A stretch of 64,000 nucleotides of DNA from an uncultured bacterium (GCA_947168815.1 CAMVNG010000004.1:1-64000); one strand, 5' to 3'. Positions 31,866 through 46,366 are shown, counted from the first letter of the stretch. The notes: generated by a model not told the origin, from the sequence alone. Numbers and translations: made by a program.

Positions 31866-34800
31866 ATGAAAAAAGCTATGAGATTTATGAGTCTATTGGT
31901 ATTAATAGTATTCCTTGGTTCTAATTTCTTAACACCAATTAGTTATGCTATGGATGAAAGTTGAAATACCATAGATGCTTCTTCAGAGGATAGTAGTACA
32001 GAAGAATCTGGAAGTAATTCTGAAGATTCAGTGGTATCTGAAGAAGAGAATACTAATCCAGAAAGTATTACAGATACAGAAGAAGATAGTGATGAAAATA
32101 GTAATGAAGATAATAATGATGAAAATATAGTTATGGTTGAAGATTATACACCAAATCAATCAGTAATTTCTGGTGATGTAACAGAAGAAATAACAGAAGA
32201 TATTGATTCAAATATACAAGAAGAAACACAAGAAACACAAGAAATACAAGAAGAAATCAATTATAATAAATATTGATTAGCATCTTTAGCAAATAAACTT
32301 TGAATAGATTGGGATAATGAAAAAGAAATTTATGCCAAATTAGCTGGTATAGAAGATAATTATCAATGAACAAGAGAACAAAATGAAAAAATTAGAGAAT
32401 GGTTAATAGATAATTCTGAAAAAATAAAAGAATATAATGCTATTAAAGCTAAAACAGATTCTAATAATACTGTTTTAGATGCCGCAAAATTTTTTCATAA
32501 AAGGGATAATGAAGAAGGAGTTTTAACCGACGCTCCTTCTTCTTTTTTTAGAGAAAATAATGAGGTTCTAGAACAAAGTCTTACATGAGAAGTTGAAGAA
32601 ACAGAGATAGATATTGCATGGAAGACGTTAAATAAAGATTCTATTATAGAATCAAAGAATTTTAGAAGTTTATGAATTAAAGTAAAAGTAGAAGCATTAT
32701 CATGAACTTTTCCTGAGTGAACCTATGCTGAAATATCTTCTGTTTATTGAGAAGAATATGAGAACGCTAAACAAAAGATTATAGATGATCCAGAAAATAA
32801 TGTTACAGAAGAAGATGAAATGTTTACTTTTGATATTAAATTTTTGTATAAATTAAGTAGTTGAGATGTTATAGAAGTACAACCAAAAGAAAATAAAGTA
32901 CAAGTAACATTTGATTATGATAAAAATGATGAGTTAAAACAAGCAGATACAACAGAAGAACAAGAAATTCAAATCTATCATATCAATGATAAAGATGAAA
33001 AATGAGAAAAAGTAGAAGAATGAGAAGAAGTAGTAGAGAAAATAGAAATTAATGAAGGAAAGAGTGAAGATATTAATAATGGAGTAGTAATTGATGCAGA
33101 AAGTTTTTCATATTATACTATAGTAGTACAGAGAAGAGAAGAAACTCTAGAATCTACCCCTACACAGACATGGCAATATGGAGAAGATTATTTTACAATT
33201 AGTATAGCTAGACCAAGTAGTTTGGATAATGATGAAAATTATGCAAATCATCCATGAATTACTATCATGGATCGTAATCTATGAGCAACAGCTACATGAT
33301 ATGGTGATAGTAATACAGCATCTACAGATTCATATGGATATCTATATCAATGGTGAAATAACTACTGATTCCCATATTCAGCAGCATCAGGTGACATACT
33401 TACAGGTGTGGGACTACAATGGAATGATAGTTATAATGATATGTGATATGTTAGTAAAAAATTTGTAAATTGAAAAAGTTTTAATAATGATGTTTGGAAC
33501 AATAGTGGCCATTATGATGATGTATGGTGATGAACAGGCGATAATTCAACTAACTGGTGGTGAGCAAAATTAACAAATTATGAAGAAAGACAATGACCAT
33601 GTCCTGAATGATGGCATGTACCAAGTGTGTGAGAATGGTGACTTTTGATTAAATATTGGGATGTTTTATCGGGTAATAATAGCACTTGATGAAGCAATTG
33701 ATTGTTCTATTTAAATAGCAATTATTCTGCCTTCCAAGAGTATTTCAAGCTTCCGTTTGCTGGTAGCCGTAATTACTCTACTGCTGGCCTCAAGGATCAG
33801 GGTTCCTACGGTTACTATTGGTCGTCTTCTCCTTACTCTGCTGGTTCTACTCACGCCCGTCTCCTCGACCTGAGTTCGTCTCACGTGCGCGCGAGTAGCT
33901 ACGGCAAACGTGCTACTGGGCTCTCTGTCCGCTGTTTCAGGGACTCATATGTGGCTTCTCCTGAAACCTCTAATCTAGTAGATACACAAGCCTGGGTGAA
34001 AGGTAAAGATTTCGAGACTATCACAATTTCAAATCCAGAAAATAGTAATGAGTGATTTACAATCATGGATCGTAACTTGTGAGCATCAATCTCGTGAACT
34101 GTATGTGATAAAACTAATGATACATGAGCATGTGGATTCTTATATCAATGGTGAAATAACTACTGATTTCCAATCACAGAAACTGTAACTCCAGTAACTA
34201 CATGACTGACATGGAATAATGTATATAACAACCATGGATATTTTAGTACGAATTTTATAAATTGAAGTAGTCATGATTATGATGTTTGGGATGGTACTAA
34301 TCCAACAGCAAACGATAAAGAACATCATGATTGAGTATGGTGATGAGCTAATGATGATCAATCAGCAAATAATTGGTGATTAGATTCAAATAATCCAACA
34401 GATAGACAATGACCGTGTCCTGTATGATACCATATACCTAGTGCATGAGAATGGAGTAAAATATTCGAATATTGGTGTAAAAAAAATCCTAGTAAATGTG
34501 ATATGGATAATATGCATGAAGAAGTATGATTATATTATAACTACAATGACCAAGATATAGGAACAAATTTTGCTGGAGACCTTAAGCTTCCGTTCGCAGG
34601 TCGCCGTAATTACTCTACTGCTGACCTCAAGTTTCAGGGTTCCAGCGGTCTCTATTGGTCGTCTTCTCCTTACTCTGCTGGTTCTAATATCGCCCGTAAT
34701 CTCTACCTGGATTCGTCTTACGTGAACGCGGATGACAGCCGCTACCGTGCTTACGGGCTCTCTGTCCGCTGTTTCAAGGATTCATATGTGGCTCCTAAAA

Positions 34801-37800
34801 CCTATACCTTAACCTTTGATTCTCAAGGCGGTAGCGAAGTAACAAGCCAGACAGTTGTAGAAGGACAAACTCGAAGCAGACCAGCTCAAAATCCAACAAA
34901 AACTAACTGGACGTTTGATAATTGGTATACTTCGACATGATATACAGCACCTTTTGATTTTTCAGCTCCAGCATATGCAAATACAACAGCATATGCAAAA
35001 TGGAATGATGGTAAAGCTCCATCAAATGTAAGTGTTACAACTACAAGCAATGAAAAAGCTACAAGTCAAACAGCTACCTTGAGCTGTACAGATGAAATCT
35101 GAGTAACAAAATATTATTGGTGAACGAGTAGTTCTCCAAATGATAGTGCATATACACCAGTGACAAGCACAACAAATTTTTCTACAACACAACCAGTGAG
35201 TTCAGCGTGAACATACTACTTACTATGTAAAGATGCTGCATGAAATACTGGTGCTAGTGTAAGTAAAGCATATTATACATATAGCGTGCAAAATATGCTA
35301 GATAAAGTAGCATGAACACAGTGAACCCATAATACAACAAACTATGAAACAAATGGAAACTCAATGTGAACATATATAATTCCAAGTGGGACTACAATCA
35401 CATTGAATAGCGCATCATTATATTGAGATCCAATAAGTAGTCATGATACCTATGCATGATACACTACATCAAATAGTGGTACACCAACAACTTCTAATCC
35501 AACAATAACTTTGAATACAACATATTATAGATGGTATAATAGAGATTCTCATACCCTTACATTGAATAAATGAACATGAATTTCTTCTGTAAGTGGTGCA
35601 TGAACAATTAAACACTGAGCTACTGCAAATATTGATGCAACAGTTACAAATGGATATACATGGGTAAATTGGACAAAAACATCATGAGATACACCAGCAA
35701 GTGCTACTAATAAAGCAACGACAGTAGTAATTACTCAAGATACGGTATTAACTGCAAATGCTAGTGATCAAACAGCTCCTGTATGTACTATTACTGCTCA
35801 GCCAACAAGAACATCAATGTCATTAGTAGCTGGATATAATCAATGAACAGTTACTTTTACATGTACAGACTCAGTAGGAGTAGCAACTAGTAATTTATCA
35901 GCAAGTAATATTACCTATAATAGTGATATTGTAACATTAAGTAACTTTACAGCATGATGAACAGCTACATCCAAAACATTCACATTTACTTATTCAGCTT
36001 CAGCAGCAGGTTCTACTACATTTACTCTAAAGGCCTGAGCCGTATCAGATGCAGAATGAAATCCAAATGCAGTTACAAGTGCGACTAATACTGTAACGGT
36101 AGATACTACAGCTCCTACAATTACTATTACAGAGCCAAATGCATGAACATGGACTCAATCAAAGTCAGTGACTGCATCAGTAAATGATGGAACGTTAACT
36201 ATGAAAGAATCAACGAGTTCAACATGTAATTCTTCAGTTGAAGGTTTTGTAAGTTATGCAGATAAGAATTATATTTCAGAATCAGATAACTGAAAATACA
36301 TCTGTTATAAAGCAGTAGATAATGTATGAAATACAAGTTATCTTTCTTCTGCTAAAGTAGAAAAAATCGATAGAACAGCACCTATATTAAGTGAAAAAAC
36401 AACATATAATACTTCATGGTATACATCTAATCAAACCTCTACATTTACCTATACTGATGCATGAGCAGGAATTAATGAATGATATAATACAGATGAATGT
36501 ACAATTTCTACCGAATGAACAGCTAGTACATGTCAAATCACTCCTAATATTTGTGATAAGGTAGGAAACTGTAATACAACAAAACAAACATCTAATTCAA
36601 TCAAATTAGATAAAACAGCTCCTACATTTAAAGAAAAAACAACATATAATACTTCATGGTATAATACACCACAACAATCTATATTTACGTATGAAGATAC
36701 TGTTTCATGAATAGATGGAACTACTACTACATCGTGTACAATTAATGAAGAATGAACGACAGCTACATGTACAGTAGCTAATACAAATATCTGTAATAAT
36801 GCATGATTATGTAATACTACAAATTTGACTTCAAATAGTATTAAATTAGATACAACAAAACCAACATGTAAAATCGAATGAAATCCATCTACTCCAACTA
36901 ATCAAAATGTTAATTTAAGAGTAGTTTACTTATCAGAAGTTAATCAGATAACAGATGGATATTCATGGGATAATGAAACATATTCTAATACTCAAATACG
37001 TAATGTAAGTGCTAATGGTACTTATACAGCATATGTAAAAGATGCTGCATGAAATACATGAAGTTGTAGTGTTACTGTTGATAAGATAGATAAAGTATTA
37101 CCAATAATTACTATCAATAATCCAACTACTACTCCAGCACAATCTAAAACAATTACAGCGAGTACAAATGAATGAACATTATATATGGCACAAACAAACA
37201 ACAACACCGATTGTAAAGTAGGTTCATCATTAGAATTCGGAGATTATGCATCTCTCACATTTGGTTTAGAAGCTAATAATGGAACATATGTATGTTATAA
37301 GGCAATAGATGCTGCATGAAACGTAAAATATGAACTTTCAGATCTAATAGCATGAATTGATACTACATGACCAATATTAGGATTTAGTGCTAATGTTTTA
37401 GCATGACCAGTTAAGAGTAATACAGTAACTGCTACATGGTGAGATGCTACAGTGAAGAAATGGATGTATTCAAATACTTCAACATGTTCTAATACAGAAT
37501 CTGATTATAACAAAACAGATTCTGATAGTATGAATCAGACTACACAAGCTAATAATGGAAAATATATCTGTTTATATGCTAAAGATTCAGCATGAAATGT
37601 AAGTAAATTAGCATCAGCAAATCCAATCAATATCGATATAACTGATCCTACATGTTCAATTTCATGAAATCCAGAAAATTATACAAATCAGAATGTTACT
37701 TTAACAGTAACAATGACAGATACAAATATTGATAATAATGGATATACATGGAATGATGGATTATATTCAGATAACAAAAATCTTACTGTAAGTTCTAACG

Positions 37801-40800
37801 GAACCTATACAGCACATGTAAGAGATTTAGCAGGAAATACATGAAGTTGTAGTGTTACTGTAACTAAAATCGATAAAACAAATCCCGTAGCAAGTATTGA
37901 TACAACAGCTACTCTTAAATCAGCTTCTCAGACTGCTACATTGTCTTGTACAGATTCAGTAGGAATAGCAAAATATTATCGATGAATAACATCCAATCCA
38001 GAAGATTCTGAATTTATAATATTAACAGAATCAACTACAGAATTTTCTACAACTAAGACAGTAAATGAAGCTGGAACATATTATCTCTTATGTAAAGATA
38101 CAGCATGAAATATAAGTAATTCAGCATCAAAGACATATCATAGTTATGAAGTTCATAATATGTTAAATGCAGTAGATAAAGCTGAATGAACATATAATAC
38201 AACCAATTATCCACAAAACAGTGTTGCAACTTATCTAGCACCAGCATGAACTACGATTACGTTCGCAAAGGTTTATTCTCTACCAACTTATTCAACAGGT
38301 GATCAATATGTATGATATACAACATCAGCGAGTTGAACTCCATCAAATGATGCTAATGTCTTATTAAATGATAATTCAACATATTATTTCTGGTTTAATA
38401 GAGTTAAACATGCTTTAACCTTACAGATGAGTACGGGTATAGAACATATTTATTATAAGATAAATAGTGGAAGTGAATATGTGGTATCAGAAACAACATC
38501 AGTACAAATGAAAGAATGATCTGATGCTTATGCTTATGCAACTGCATCTGCTGGATATCAATTAACATCAGCATTTGAAAATTATAATACAGATACTCCT
38601 AAAACATGGAATACTATTACAGCTCAGCAGGTATTTGCACCATTAGCAACAAAGAGAACAGATTTAAGTTATAGAATTAAATATCAAAATTCTGCATGAA
38701 CATCAATTTCATGAGATGTATTAGTTGAAAATCAAACTTTTGGAGATGAAGTAACAGTGTTACCATGAGAAATAGCATGATATATTACACCATTATCAAA
38801 AGATATTACAATAGCAGTAACAAATCCTGATGTAATATTTGTTTATACTCCAAAAGAAGATATCGTATATACTGTTACTTATAAAGATACTAATGGAAAT
38901 TCATTATTAACAACAAAAACGGTTAATACATGAGTAATGGATACAGAAGTAACAGAAAATGCACCAGAAATTGATTGATATACGGCACAAACAGGTACAC
39001 TCAGTATTACATTAAAAGCAACGAACAACCATATCGATTTTGTATACAATCCAAATAATAATATCACTTATACAGTAAAATATATGTCATGAGCGGTATC
39101 AATAACAGGGGATAAAGTTGTTGAAAATCAAACAATGGCGACAACAGTAAGTGAAGATGCTGAAGTAATTCCATGATATACAGTAATAACATGATCAAAA
39201 GAATTGAAATTAGCAGCAAATAATAATGTTATTACATTTGATTATACACCAAATGAATATGTAATAAGATTTGTTGATTGAAGTGGAAGTTATACACCAG
39301 TGATTCGTTCATGAGATTATTTGTCTGTTGTTAATCAGAATCCTCCAACATGGACAAAAGCATGATATACAATTCATTGGGATAAATCTATTCCAGAAAC
39401 AATGCCACTAAATGGAGAAACAATAACAGCTACATGGACGGCTAATACCTATACAACATATAAAGTAAAACATTGGAAACAGAATATAGAAGATGATGAA
39501 TATACAGAAATAATAGCAGATGAAGAACATCCAACATGAACAACAGCACAACAAACAGCTGCAGTTGCAAAGCCATATGTATGATTTACAGCCAAAGCAT
39601 TTAATCAGGAAACAATAGCATGAGATGAAAGTACAGTAGTAAATATCTACTATGATAGAATTAAATCAAATGTAAGTTATAACTATACAAATGATCCAGC
39701 AATAGAATGAGCTCCAGCATTACCAGCAACAGCTGAATATAAATATGGAGCAGAGGTAGACGTTGCAGTATTACCATCACTAGCCGGATACACCTTCTCT
39801 AATTCATGGAATGCAGAATGAATAGTAGTAAATGAATGAAAATTCGTAATGCCAGCAAATGAGGTAGAATTTACAGGAACATGGACAGCAAACAATTATA
39901 CAATAACCTTTAATGCAAATGGACATTGAACAGCTCCAGAAGCAATAACACAAGCTTATAAAACAACTGTTACAGTTCCAGCAGAACCAGAAGTTGCAGG
40001 ATATACATTTGGAGGATGGTATACAGAAGCAGAATGTGAGAATGAATATGAATTTACAACAATGCCATTAAACGGAAAGGTATTGTATGCAAAATGGACA
40101 GCAAATACGAATACAGTATATAAAGTAGAATATTATCAACAAAATATAGAAAATGATGAATATAGTTTTGTAGAAACATGAATCCAATATGGTACGAGTG
40201 ATACAAAATGAATAGCTATTGAAAAATCTTATGTTGGTTTCACATTTAGTTGAGAAAATGAAAATACAGTAACAAGTTGAAATATTGCATGAAATTGAAG
40301 CTTAGTACTAAAGATGTATTATGATAGAAATAGTTATGATGTAAGTTACAGTTATACAAATAATCAAACAATAGCTGATGCTCCATCACTACCATCTACA
40401 GTAAGTTATAAGTATGGAGCAGAGGTAGATGTAGCAGTATTACCATCATTAGTAGGATACACCTTCTCTAATTCATGGAATGCAGAATGAATAGTAGTAA
40501 ATGAATGAAAATTCATAATGCCAGCAAATGAGGTAGAATTTACAGGAACATGGACAGCAAATACGAATACAGCATATAAAATAGAACATTATAAAGAGAA
40601 ATTAGATTGAACATATGAAAAGGTAGAAACAGAAGAAAAAACAGGAAAAACAGATACTACAGCAACAGCAACTCCAAAAACAGATTATGAAGGATTTACA
40701 TATAATTGAGATGTAGAATGAACAAAAGTAAGTGGAAATATCGCATGAAATGGAAGTCTTGTCTTGAAGTTATTCTATACAAGAAATAGCTATGATGTAG

Positions 40801-43800
40801 AATATCAATTTGCAAATACACCTAACGGTCATTCAACATTACCAGCTACAGTAAGTCATAAATATTGAGCAACAGTTGATATAGCAGCAAATGCAACAGC
40901 ACCATGATATTCTTTTGCATGGAATAGAACAGAAAGCTTCGAAATGCCAGCTGAAGATGTAGTAATTACAGGAATATTTACAGCTAATACAACAACTCCA
41001 TATAAAGTAGAATATTATTATCAACAAGCTAATGGAGAATATCCAACAACAGCAACTAGTACAGATACTACAAGAAAATGAACAACGGATCAAACAGCTA
41101 GTGTTACAAATGAAGATAAAACTCCAACAGAAAGCTGATATGCTTTTGATGATGCAAATACTAACAATGTATTAGAATGAACAATAGCATGAAATGAAAG
41201 CTTAGTACTTAAAGTATATTTCAAAAAACAATTTACAGTAAGATATTTAACAGGAGAAAGATGAACATTCGAAATTCAAACAACAAATAATATAGATTAT
41301 GGTACATTTACACCAAATTTTGAATGAAGTACAGATAATCATGAAGATTGATATATGTTTGCAGGATGGGCCCCAAACAAAGCAGCTACTGTAACAGAAA
41401 GTGTTGATTATGTTGCACAATGGTATGAAGACTTTAATCATAATAATCAAAACGATGCTTATGAAGATAAATATACAGTAATTATTACTTATGTTTACTC
41501 TAGATGAGGAATAGCAGCTCAAACATATAGTGTATCTAATCAATTAAGTTGATTCACATATAATGTAGATTCTCCAGATATACCAAATTATCATGCAGAT
41601 AAAACAAATGTAAGTGGAACAATTACAGGGGATGTAAATGTAACTATAACCTATACACCAAACAACGATACCAATGGAAATGAAATAGCAGATGAAGATG
41701 AGACAAAACATAAAATAACAGTATATTATAATTACAGTAGATGAGGTATTGCTTCAGAAACTCAAAGCTGAGAATATTTAAGTTGAATTAATTATTCATT
41801 TACATCACCAGATATTGACTACTATACACCAAACACAATAGAAATTAGTGGAACAACAACATGAACAGTAAGTTTTACAGTAATCTATTCTCCATTACAT
41901 GATGTGAATAATAATAAAATAGCAGATGAACAAGAAACACCATTTACGGTTACATTCTTACCATGAGAACATGGAACGCTATGAGGAACAACAGAATATT
42001 CAGTGTTTTCATGATTAAAACTTTCAGATATTGAATGATATCAAACACCAACAACAACAGCAAATACACATTATGTATTTAGCTGATGGAGTCCTAGTTT
42101 AAATACTAATTCAAAAGTTTTATCTGATGTTACTTATACAGCGATTTGGTGAGAAGATAATAACAATGATGGACAAAACGATGAATTTGAAACAAAGTAT
42201 ACAGTAACTTATAGGGATTGAGTAGATGGATCAGTATTTGAAGAAGATATTCATACTAATATTCTATCATGAACAACTACTCCAACACATACTAATCCAA
42301 CAAGATTGAATTATGTCTTCTCAGGATGGACACCAAGTATAGCAGAAAAAGTAACCGCTAATGCTATTTATACAGCCACATGGAAAGTTGATTCTAATAA
42401 TAACTGAGTGGCAGATGAAGATGAGACTTATATATTAACAATTAATTATGTATACAGTAAATGATGAGAAGCAGCTGCTACACATTCAGAAAGTATATTA
42501 CAAGGAGCTCAATATTCTGTAGTATCTCCAAATATAGCAAATTATCAAACTACAGATACAACAGTTAGTTGAACAATGCCATGAGAACATACAACAATTA
42601 CTGTTATCTATACTCCTATAACAGATGTTAATCATAATGATATTGCCGATGAAGAAGAAGCTAAATATACACTTACTATCCAATATCAGGATACAAAATG
42701 AAATACAGTTTATGATGATTATACAGCACAATATGTATCATGAGCTAGTTATGAAAAAGCATCACAAACAAAAGAACATTATACAATTATTTCATGAGAA
42801 AATGTTTCATGAGTAATGCCTGCAGATAATCTTACATTAACAGTTATTTACAGTGCAAACTTAGATGCAAATGATAATGGAATCGCAGATCAGAATGAAA
42901 CACATTATACATTAACAATCCATTATGTTAATGCACAGAATGGAACATTATATCCAGATTATTCATGAAGTTATGTAGCTTGAGCAGAGTATATTATAGC
43001 TTCTAATACTTCAGATACAAATTATACAATAGAGAGTTGAAAAGAAATAGTTAACTGAATAATGCCTGTACAAAATACAGCTATTACAGTAACATATACA
43101 GCAAAAAATGATGCTAATGGAAATGGTGTAGCAGATGAAGATGAACCTCATCATACTTTAACAATCCATTATAAAAATAGTAAATGATCAACAGTATTCC
43201 CAGACCATACAGAAAGTGTTGTAGAATGAGCAAGTTATATAGTAAATTCACCAGAAAAAACACATTATACTATCGATAAGCCAATAGTATCATGAACAAT
43301 GGGTGAAGAAAATATTACAGTAACAGTGACTTATAACACAACAACAGCAGATACGAATAATAACTGAGTAGCAGATGAAGACGAAACAGCTCATCAATTA
43401 ACAATTAATTATAACTATTCTAGAGGAGGACAAGCTAGTGAAACAGTTACTGCAAATTATCTAAGTTGAATAAATTATAGTGTTATCTCTCCAATAATTG
43501 CTAATTATACAGCAAATATAGCAACAGTAGAATGAATAATGTGAGATGCAGATAAAACAATTAATGTTATTTATACACCAGATGTTGATAATAACAACAA
43601 TGGAATAGCAGATGCTTTAGATTCAAAATATACAGCAACTGTTCACTATGTATATTCTAGAGGTTGAGTTGCTCATGCAGATAAAACACAACAAGATATC
43701 CTAAGTGGATTGAATTATAGTATTACTTCACCAACAATTGCTCATTATACACCAAATAGACAAACAGTATCGTGAACAATAACAGGTGATAATGTAGAAG

Positions 43801-45050
43801 TAACGGTTACCTATACACCAGTAACTGATGTAAATGGAGATGGTTATGCAGATGAAGATGAAACAAAATACACAGTTATCTATACTGATTGAGTAGTGGA
43901 TGTTGTTGTATTTGCAGATAAGGTATTCTCAAATATCCTATCATGAACAATAACTCCTACGTATAATGGATCGTTGATAAGAACAGATTATTTATTCTCA
44001 TGATGGACACCAAGTGTTGCAACAAAGGTAATATGAAATGCTACTTATACTGCACAATGGAAAGAAGATATGAATAATAATGGAATTGATGATGATACAG
44101 AAGACAAATATACTATTACAATCAAAGATTGAGAAACAATTATTTCTACACAAGAAATAGTATCTTGAGCAAAGATTAATTTACCAGCTATACCAACAAA
44201 GGATGGATATGTCTTTGATGGTTGGGATTGATTACCAGATGATGGAAAAGCTACAAACGAGAATCTAACAATTACTGTAAAGTGGAAGAAGGTAGAAATA
44301 CTACCAGTAGATAACACACCAAGAGCATGAGGAGGTGGTGGAAGAATAATTTCAAATAATACAAGTTCTTCTAACACTACAACAAATGAACATGGATCAG
44401 CAGAAGAAAAGACATGAGCTGTAAATACCTGAGATGTAAAGAATACAGACGATAAAAACATATCAGATATTCTAAATACTCATACAGATTCAGAGAATAC
44501 TGGACAAACAAATACTACATCACCAGTTGATTCAAACATTGAATCAAATGAAGTTACAGATGCATATACATGGGCACATAATAATAGAATTACCACAATG
44601 CCTTCAATTGAAGAAGCAACGCCAGATGGATATGTTAAGAGGTGACATTTAGCAAAAATGCTAGTAAACTATTCAGTAAATGTTCTTTGAAAGAAGATTC
44701 CTGCAATACCAAAAGAATGTAAGAATTGGAGTGATGATAAAGATTTTGAATCTGATGAAATAAGAGATTATGCAGAAAAAGCATGTGCATTATGATTAAT
44801 GTGAGTAGATACAGAGAATCATAAATTTAATCCTAATCAGGAAGTAACAAGAGCACAATTGGGTACAACAATCTCAAGAATGCTTTATGGAGATAAATTT
44901 CAATGAGGATTCCCATATTATGAAAAACATCTTAAAATATTAAATCAAAAGAATATTATGAAGAATGTTGAAAATCCACAAGATAGAATTGAGCTAAGAA
45001 AATGGGTATGGATAATGTTAATGAGAGTAAAAGACTTAGAAAAAAACTAA
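31866..45050 (+). CDS. Giant DGR target: secreted adhesin with two variable FISUMP domains and SLH-like anchor
   Basis: One open frame of 4394 residues when TGA is Gly. Order: signal peptide ending SYA; acidic Ser/Glu/Asp region; a PG-binding-like motif near residue 142 (DWDNEKEIYAKLAGIE); two FISUMP domains (about 460-700 and 720-978), each with MDRNLGA, YQWGNN, QGPCP, P-F-A-G and LSVRCF; each ends in a DGR variable repeat. Then an InlB-type repeat (about 985-1045), Ig-like repeats to about 2300, and MucBP/InlB-type repeats to about 4150, the later ones joined by at least twelve D-x-N-x-N-G-x-A-D-E-D-E calcium-site linkers. The last 150 residues resemble SLH domains (VTRAQLGTTISRML). Long stalk plus variable tip indicates a surface ligand binder. 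Confidence 0.95.
33754..33948 (+). repeat. DGR variable repeat 1 (VR1)
   Basis: 195 bp, same length as the template repeat, covering residues about 630-695 of the target (first FISUMP domain). It differs at 28 sites, 23 of them adenines in the template; AAY codons have become Tyr, Ser, Asp, His, Leu, Arg, Thr and Gly. The other changes include C to A and C to T in the hypervariable part and two changes beyond the homing region. The final LSVRCF stretch is unchanged. Confidence 0.96.
34591..34785 (+). repeat. DGR variable repeat 2 (VR2)
   Basis: 195 bp, residues about 909-974 of the same protein (second FISUMP domain). It differs from the template repeat at 21 sites, 19 at template adenines; the two others are C to T (AAC to AAT, silent) and C to G near the 3' edge. 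It keeps the template's 5' sequence CGTTCGCAGGT better than VR1, so it may be the more recently rewritten copy. Confidence 0.96.
39744..40561 (+). repeat. 149-bp near-identical direct repeats inside the adhesin stalk
   Basis: The segments 39744-39892 and 40413-40561 are almost identical (about six mismatches) and 669 bp apart, an exact number of codons. They encode the same InlB-type unit (YGAEVDVAVLPSL.GYTFSN). Recombination between them would delete or add 223 residues in frame, so stalk length may vary. Confidence 0.85.
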
Positions 45051-45079
45051 GATAAACAAAAAAGTAAACAAAAAGATTT

Positions 45080-45112
45080 AGAGCCTGTCGTAGTTAAAAC
45101 AGGCTCTTTCGC
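45080..45112 (+). terminator. Terminator of the giant adhesin gene
   Basis: Hairpin GAGCCTG...CAGGCTC followed by TTTCGCTTT, 30 nt after the stop codon. The stem is strong; the T-run is short. Confidence 0.75.
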
Positions 45113-45136
45113 TTTAGAATTTTATTAGGCATAAAA

Positions 45137-46366
45137 ATGACGCAAATTGGTTTTAATGACAGGAAAAAGGAAATAAGAGTAAAAACAGAAGCAAAACTCT
45201 ATTTTGCTGATGATTGAAAAAAACATATAGATTTAAAATTTTTAAAGAAAAATAAAGAATTTTTCTCTTTTTTTGATAATATGCGAATTTCGAGGAAAAT
45301 AGATGATGAAATATCGTTAAAACAAGAATTGGATTACTATAAATACCTAATTGATAGTTATATAACAGAAAGTAAAAGAGTTGATTATAAAAAGAAAATT
45401 CTTTGTAAGAATGGGGTTATGATGATACCAATAGCTCTTTATTTGATTATAATGATACGTAGTAATCTAATAACTAATTTAGATAGTTTATGATACTATG
45501 TAAATCTAGATGCTAAAAATATGAAAAGTGATTTTATGAAAGGGCAGAACAGGCTTTTGAATTTATCTACACTTATATTTTCACAAATAGTATGTAGATG
45601 ATCATACGTGAAAGATTATGTATTTGATAAAATAATATATAAGAAATTAAAGGAGTTATTAAAAGATTTTACGAGCATAGATAATAAAAATTCTGATGTT
45701 TTGTTATTGAGAGATGTATTAACATGTGTAGATTTTGATGAAGAAGATAGAATTTTCCCACTAAGATTGTCAAAAGAAGAGATAGAAGAAATCAAAGGTG
45801 GTTTAAAAAGTAAAGAATATTATATACGAGAAGAGTCTCCCAACACGTTAGATTATATGTTGTTTAAACTATTGTTTTTAGAAGAATGTCCTATTATTGT
45901 AATAACAAAATGAGTATGAAATGTTGAGATAGATGTATGATATAATATTTTTATTACAGATGAAGATTGAGTGAAAGATTTGGTTAGAAAATGAGAATCT
46001 TTTATAACAATAAATCCATTTTCTCAATTTAAAGAAATGATGAGTAAATGATTTTTAGGAGATGTTTGAGATCATATTATTACTCTAAAAGAAAAAATTA
46101 AAAAGAATTTATGAGATTTAAGTGCACCGATAGAGAAGGTAGCAGAAGATATGGAAAACTTCAGAAAGACTGCTAAAAATGGAAGTCTCATTGTAGATAT
46201 ACATAACGAAGAATATCTTACAATGGTATGAAACTTTGCCTCTACAGATTTTGAAAGATATGAAGAATTAGATAATTATGTTTGAGATTATTGATTTATA
46301 ACAACGAAGAGAAACGGAAGCCGTCCAAAAACAATAGTATGAGAGAAACAGTATAAATATAAATAA
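45137..46366 (+). CDS. Unknown element-encoded protein
   Basis: A 409-residue protein starting MTQIGFNDRKKEIRVKTEAK. It is charged and mostly helical, with one hydrophobic stretch near residues 93-107 (GVMMIPIALYLIIMI) that could be a buried helix or a membrane segment. A later part has an alternating pattern (CPIIVITKGVGNVEIDVGYNIFI) consistent with beta strands. About twenty TGA codons are read as Gly. It lies between the adhesin and a convergent RhuM-type gene within the putative element. No family is recognised. Confidence 0.7.

Noticed and set aside
38869-44310. Repeated segments in the adhesin as a CRISPR array or tandem DNA satellite
   Set aside because: The units are protein-domain repeats of irregular length in one continuous frame.
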